A DNA stretch of 7,910 nucleotides, from positions 1 to 7,910 of the forward strand of contig CATVTM010000084.1 of the NCBI GenBank assembly GCA_958346935.1. Direction: 5' to 3'. This DNA is from an uncultured Collinsella sp. (GTDB lineage Bacteria > Actinomycetota > Coriobacteriia > Coriobacteriales > Coriobacteriaceae). The position numbers and the translations under genes are program-made. The notes under the pieces are model-generated. The model had not been told where the DNA came from. It searched no databases and saw only the letters and a list, made by a program, of their open reading frames with translations. Below are positions 6,195 through 7,910 of this stretch, in pieces; within the stretch, counting starts at the first letter, position 1; every line of letters begins with the position of its first letter.

Positions 6195-7652
6195 ATGAAG
6201 TACGAGAAATTGTGCAACACCATCATCGAGGGAGTGGGTGGCAAGAGCAACGTTAAGGACGTAAGCCACTGCATTACGCGCCTTCGCTTCACCCTTAAGG
6301 ACGAGTCGAAGGCGAACACCGAGGGACTTAAGGCAGCGAAGGGCGTTGTCGACGTCATTCAAGCCGGTGGTCAATATCAGGTTGTCGTGGGGCCGCAGGT
6401 GGCTGGCATCTACGACGAACTGTGCCAGATCGGCGGCTTTAGCGCGACGACTCAGCTGGATGTCGTTGAGGACCCCGATCTCATTGCCGGGGACGACGCC
6501 AAGGATCCTTTCTCTAAGCTTCTGGGCTTTATCTCCTCGATTTTCCAGCCTATTCTGGGTGTCCTGATGGCGGGCGGCTTCATCGTCTCCGTGCTTTCGC
6601 TCATCTGCGCGTTCATGCCCGAATTCAAGGGAACCACTACCTACACCGTGCTGTACGCCATCGGTTATGCGGCCTTTAAGTTTTTCCCGATCCTGGTTGC
6701 ATGGTCGGCAGGTCAGAAGTTCGGCGTCAAGCCGGCGCTTTCTATGGCTATTGGCTCCGTGCTGATTTACCCCGACCTGGTGGCCATGACTACTGGCGAT
6801 CCCACGGGCGTCCTTTTTGAGGGCAACGCGTTGCTCAAGGCCAACGTCTTCGGTGACGTGTTTGGCATCCCGCTGGTCCTGCTGGACTACTACACCCAGG
6901 TGCTGCCCTCCATTCCTATCATGTGGCTCGCCGCTAAGGTCCAGAAGTTCTTCAACGGCATCCTTCCCGAGCTCATCCGCGGTATCTTTACCAATGTCTT
7001 CACCCTGCTGATCTCTGCTCTCGCTGGCCTGCTCATCATCGGTCCCGTCACTACCATCCTCGCTAACGCTGTTGCCATGGGTATCCAGGCTGCACTCGCC
7101 CTGTCTCCCATCATCGCCGGCTTCGTGGTTGGTACGTTCTGGAGCCTGCTCGTTATGTTTGGCCTGCACTGGGGCATCATCCCGCTGTGGTTCACCGAGA
7201 TGGCTTCGGTTGGCTACTCCAGCCTCAACCCGCTGAATTTCGCTGGCTGCGGCGCGATTCTGGGTGCCTGCATCGGCATGCTGCTCAAGTGCAAGGATGC
7301 CGACCTTAAGGTCTCCCTCATCCTTCCCGCCACCATCTCCGACTTTTTCGGCGTGTGCGAGCCTGCCCTCTACGGCATCCTGATCCCCCGCAAGAAGCTC
7401 ATGTGGGCCACGTTCCTCTCCGCTGGTGTGGGCGGCGCCATCGCCGGTGCCTGCGGTGCCAAGTGGTTTACTCCCGGCGCTAACGGTTGGCTCGGCCTGC
7501 CCTGCTACATCGATCCGGCTACCGGTATCGACTTGGGCTTCATCGGCCTCACCATCGGTGCTGTGATCGCCACTGTCCTTCCGATCATCGCGGTGTTCTT
7601 CCTGGGCACCAAGACCGACAAGGAGGCTGCTGCGGAGAAGATCGCCGCGTAG
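6195..7652 (+). CDS. PTS sugar transporter subunit EIIBC, sucrose/beta-glucoside-type superfamily
   Basis: This 485-residue membrane permease imports a sugar and phosphorylates it using phosphate passed from HPr and EIIA. The EIIB domain covers about residues 1-85, with the phosphorylated cysteine at Cys26 in DVSHCITRLRFTLKD followed by KGVVDVIQAGGQYQVVVG. A linker (about 90-105) leads into the EIIC domain (about 106-475), which has roughly ten hydrophobic segments and the signatures FQPILGVLMAGG, FGLHWGIIPLW and ISDFFGVCEPALYGI, where many relatives have Thr in place of Cys in G-[IV]-T-E-P. The protein ends after the last helix with no EIIA domain, so EIIA must come in trans. Its length and layout fit the EIIBC members (sucrose, trehalose, N-acetylmuramate and some beta-glucoside permeases). 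The sugar cannot be assigned. AGGAGG at 6183-6188 supports the start. The stop is TAG, followed by a terminator. Confidence 0.94.
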   Translation: MKYEKLCNTIIEGVGGKSNVKDVSHCITRLRFTLKDESKANTEGLKAAKGVVDVIQAGGQYQVVVGPQVAGIYDELCQIGGFSATTQLDVVEDPDLIAGDDAKDPFSKLLGFISSIFQPILGVLMAGGFIVSVLSLICAFMPEFKGTTTYTVLYAIGYAAFKFFPILVAWSAGQKFGVKPALSMAIGSVLIYPDLVAMTTGDPTGVLFEGNALLKANVFGDVFGIPLVLLDYYTQVLPSIPIMWLAAKVQKFFNGILPELIRGIFTNVFTLLISALAGLLIIGPVTTILANAVAMGIQAALALSPIIAGFVVGTFWSLLVMFGLHWGIIPLWFTEMASVGYSSLNPLNFAGCGAILGACIGMLLKCKDADLKVSLILPATISDFFGVCEPALYGILIPRKKLMWATFLSAGVGGAIAGACGAKWFTPGANGWLGLPCYIDPATGIDLGFIGLTIGAVIATVLPIIAVFFLGTKTDKEAAAEKIAA

Positions 7653-7677
7653 CCAACGTAGGGAAAGCCCCCTTTAT

Positions 7678-7708
7678 GGACCCGCGCTCTTGTGGCACGG
7701 GTCCTTTT
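7678..7708 (+). terminator. Rho-independent terminator after the PTS gene
   Basis: GGACCCG (7678-7684) pairs with CGGGTCC (7698-7704) around a 13-nt loop and is followed by TTTT (7705-7708). GGGAAA (7661-7666) and TTTCCC (7706-7711) can extend the structure. It lies 25 bases after the TAG stop of the PTS gene. Confidence 0.8.
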
Positions 7709-7734
7709 CCCGCTAAATCAAAACTTGCGGATGT

Positions 7735-7838
7735 CGGGGCTTTTCCCACACTGCCGAGTAGACGTTAAAAGCGCAGGCCTTCGACGGTTTATTCATAGAA
7801 GAGGGCCTTCTGCTTGGCATGTCCAGGAAAAAGCCCCG
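7735..7838. repeat. Imperfect palindromic element with terminal inverted repeats
   Basis: CGGGGCTTTT (7735-7744) and AAAAGCCCCG (7829-7838) are perfect 10-bp inverted repeats bounding about 104 bp. The pairing continues inward as CC with GG across a one-base bulge, then TGCCGAG (7752-7758) with CTTGGCA (7813-7819), with one G-U pair. Inside lies AGAAG (7797-7801) with CTTCT (7807-7811), and GGCCTTC is directly repeated (7776-7782, 7804-7810). No gene with a ribosome binding site is present. It could be a dispersed intergenic repeat or miniature element, or a structured RNA. Flanking bases show no clear target duplication. Confidence 0.5.
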
Positions 7839-7910
7839 TCTCCAGAGTAAACCTCGCGCAGGGGTGGTTTTTGTCCGGCGAATCGGTAGAATCGAATACA
7901 AGAAGAAGTT
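7839..7910 (+). other. Non-coding tail with terminator-like hairpin and possible -10 box
   Basis: AAACCTC (7849-7855) pairs with GGGGTGG (7861-7867) in a short GCGCA-loop hairpin (weak, with a G-U pair), followed by a T run up to 7872. TAGAAT (7887-7892) resembles a -10 hexamer but has no good -35 partner. It may belong to a gene beyond the window edge. Confidence 0.25.

Noticed and set aside
6006..7169. Long minus-strand open frame of 387 codons opposite the PTS gene
   Set aside because: It lies antisense to a clearly recognisable EIIBC protein, has low-complexity charged content and no recognisable domain, and is explained by codon bias of the real gene in GC-rich DNA.
7713..7901. 62-codon minus-strand open frame after the terminator
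   Set aside because: No ribosome binding site or recognisable domain is evident, and it runs across the palindromic element. It is more likely a by-product of a non-coding repeat.
7819..7910. Open frame from ATG 7819 to the window end
   Set aside because: There is no Shine-Dalgarno sequence before the ATG, it begins inside the inverted repeat arm region, and only 30 basic-rich codons are visible.
1..7910. CRISPR array, tRNA or rRNA genes, insertion sequence, phage genes
   Set aside because: No regularly spaced direct repeats, cloverleaf-like segments, transposase or phage motifs were seen on either strand.

Overview
The window is GC-rich bacterial DNA, about 60% G+C, with dense same-strand genes and strong AGGAGG-type ribosome binding sites about 6 nt before most starts. 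Protein style and codon use suggest a gut-type actinobacterium of the Coriobacteriia (Collinsella-like). This placement is an inference, since no rRNA or other marker gene is present. All seven genes supported here lie on the + strand.

Region 1 (1-900) is the C-terminal four fifths of prfB (peptide chain release factor 2). Its stop-codon-reading tripeptide is Ser-Pro-Thr rather than the usual Ser-Pro-Phe. Region 2 (901-1568) is a leader with an H-type pseudoknot-shaped element just before the ribosome binding site of a small four-helix membrane protein of DUF2798 type.

Region 3 (about 1570-6037) looks like a regulated catabolic unit. A LysR-family regulator is followed by a 120-bp control region with LysR-type dyads and a good sigma-70-like promoter. 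Then come three tightly packed genes: an amidohydrolase_2-family protein that lacks several metal ligands, and two tandem relatives of the neutral/alkaline ceramidase family. The first ceramidase-like protein has lost the predicted nucleophile and zinc ligands, and the second keeps them. Region 4 (6038-7652) is a PTS EIIBC sugar permease of the glucose/sucrose/beta-glucoside superfamily with its own promoter candidate, followed by an intrinsic terminator at 7678-7708.

Region 5 (7653-7910) has no convincing gene. It holds the terminator and a roughly 104-bp imperfect palindrome with 10-bp perfect terminal inverted repeats, which may be a dispersed repeat or a structured RNA.

Working model (inference): LysR senses a metabolite and activates the amidohydrolase-ceramidase operon. 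The PTS brings in a sugar-containing compound, and the cytoplasmic ceramidase-like pair cleaves an amide or related bond in it. The substrate cannot be named from sequence alone.
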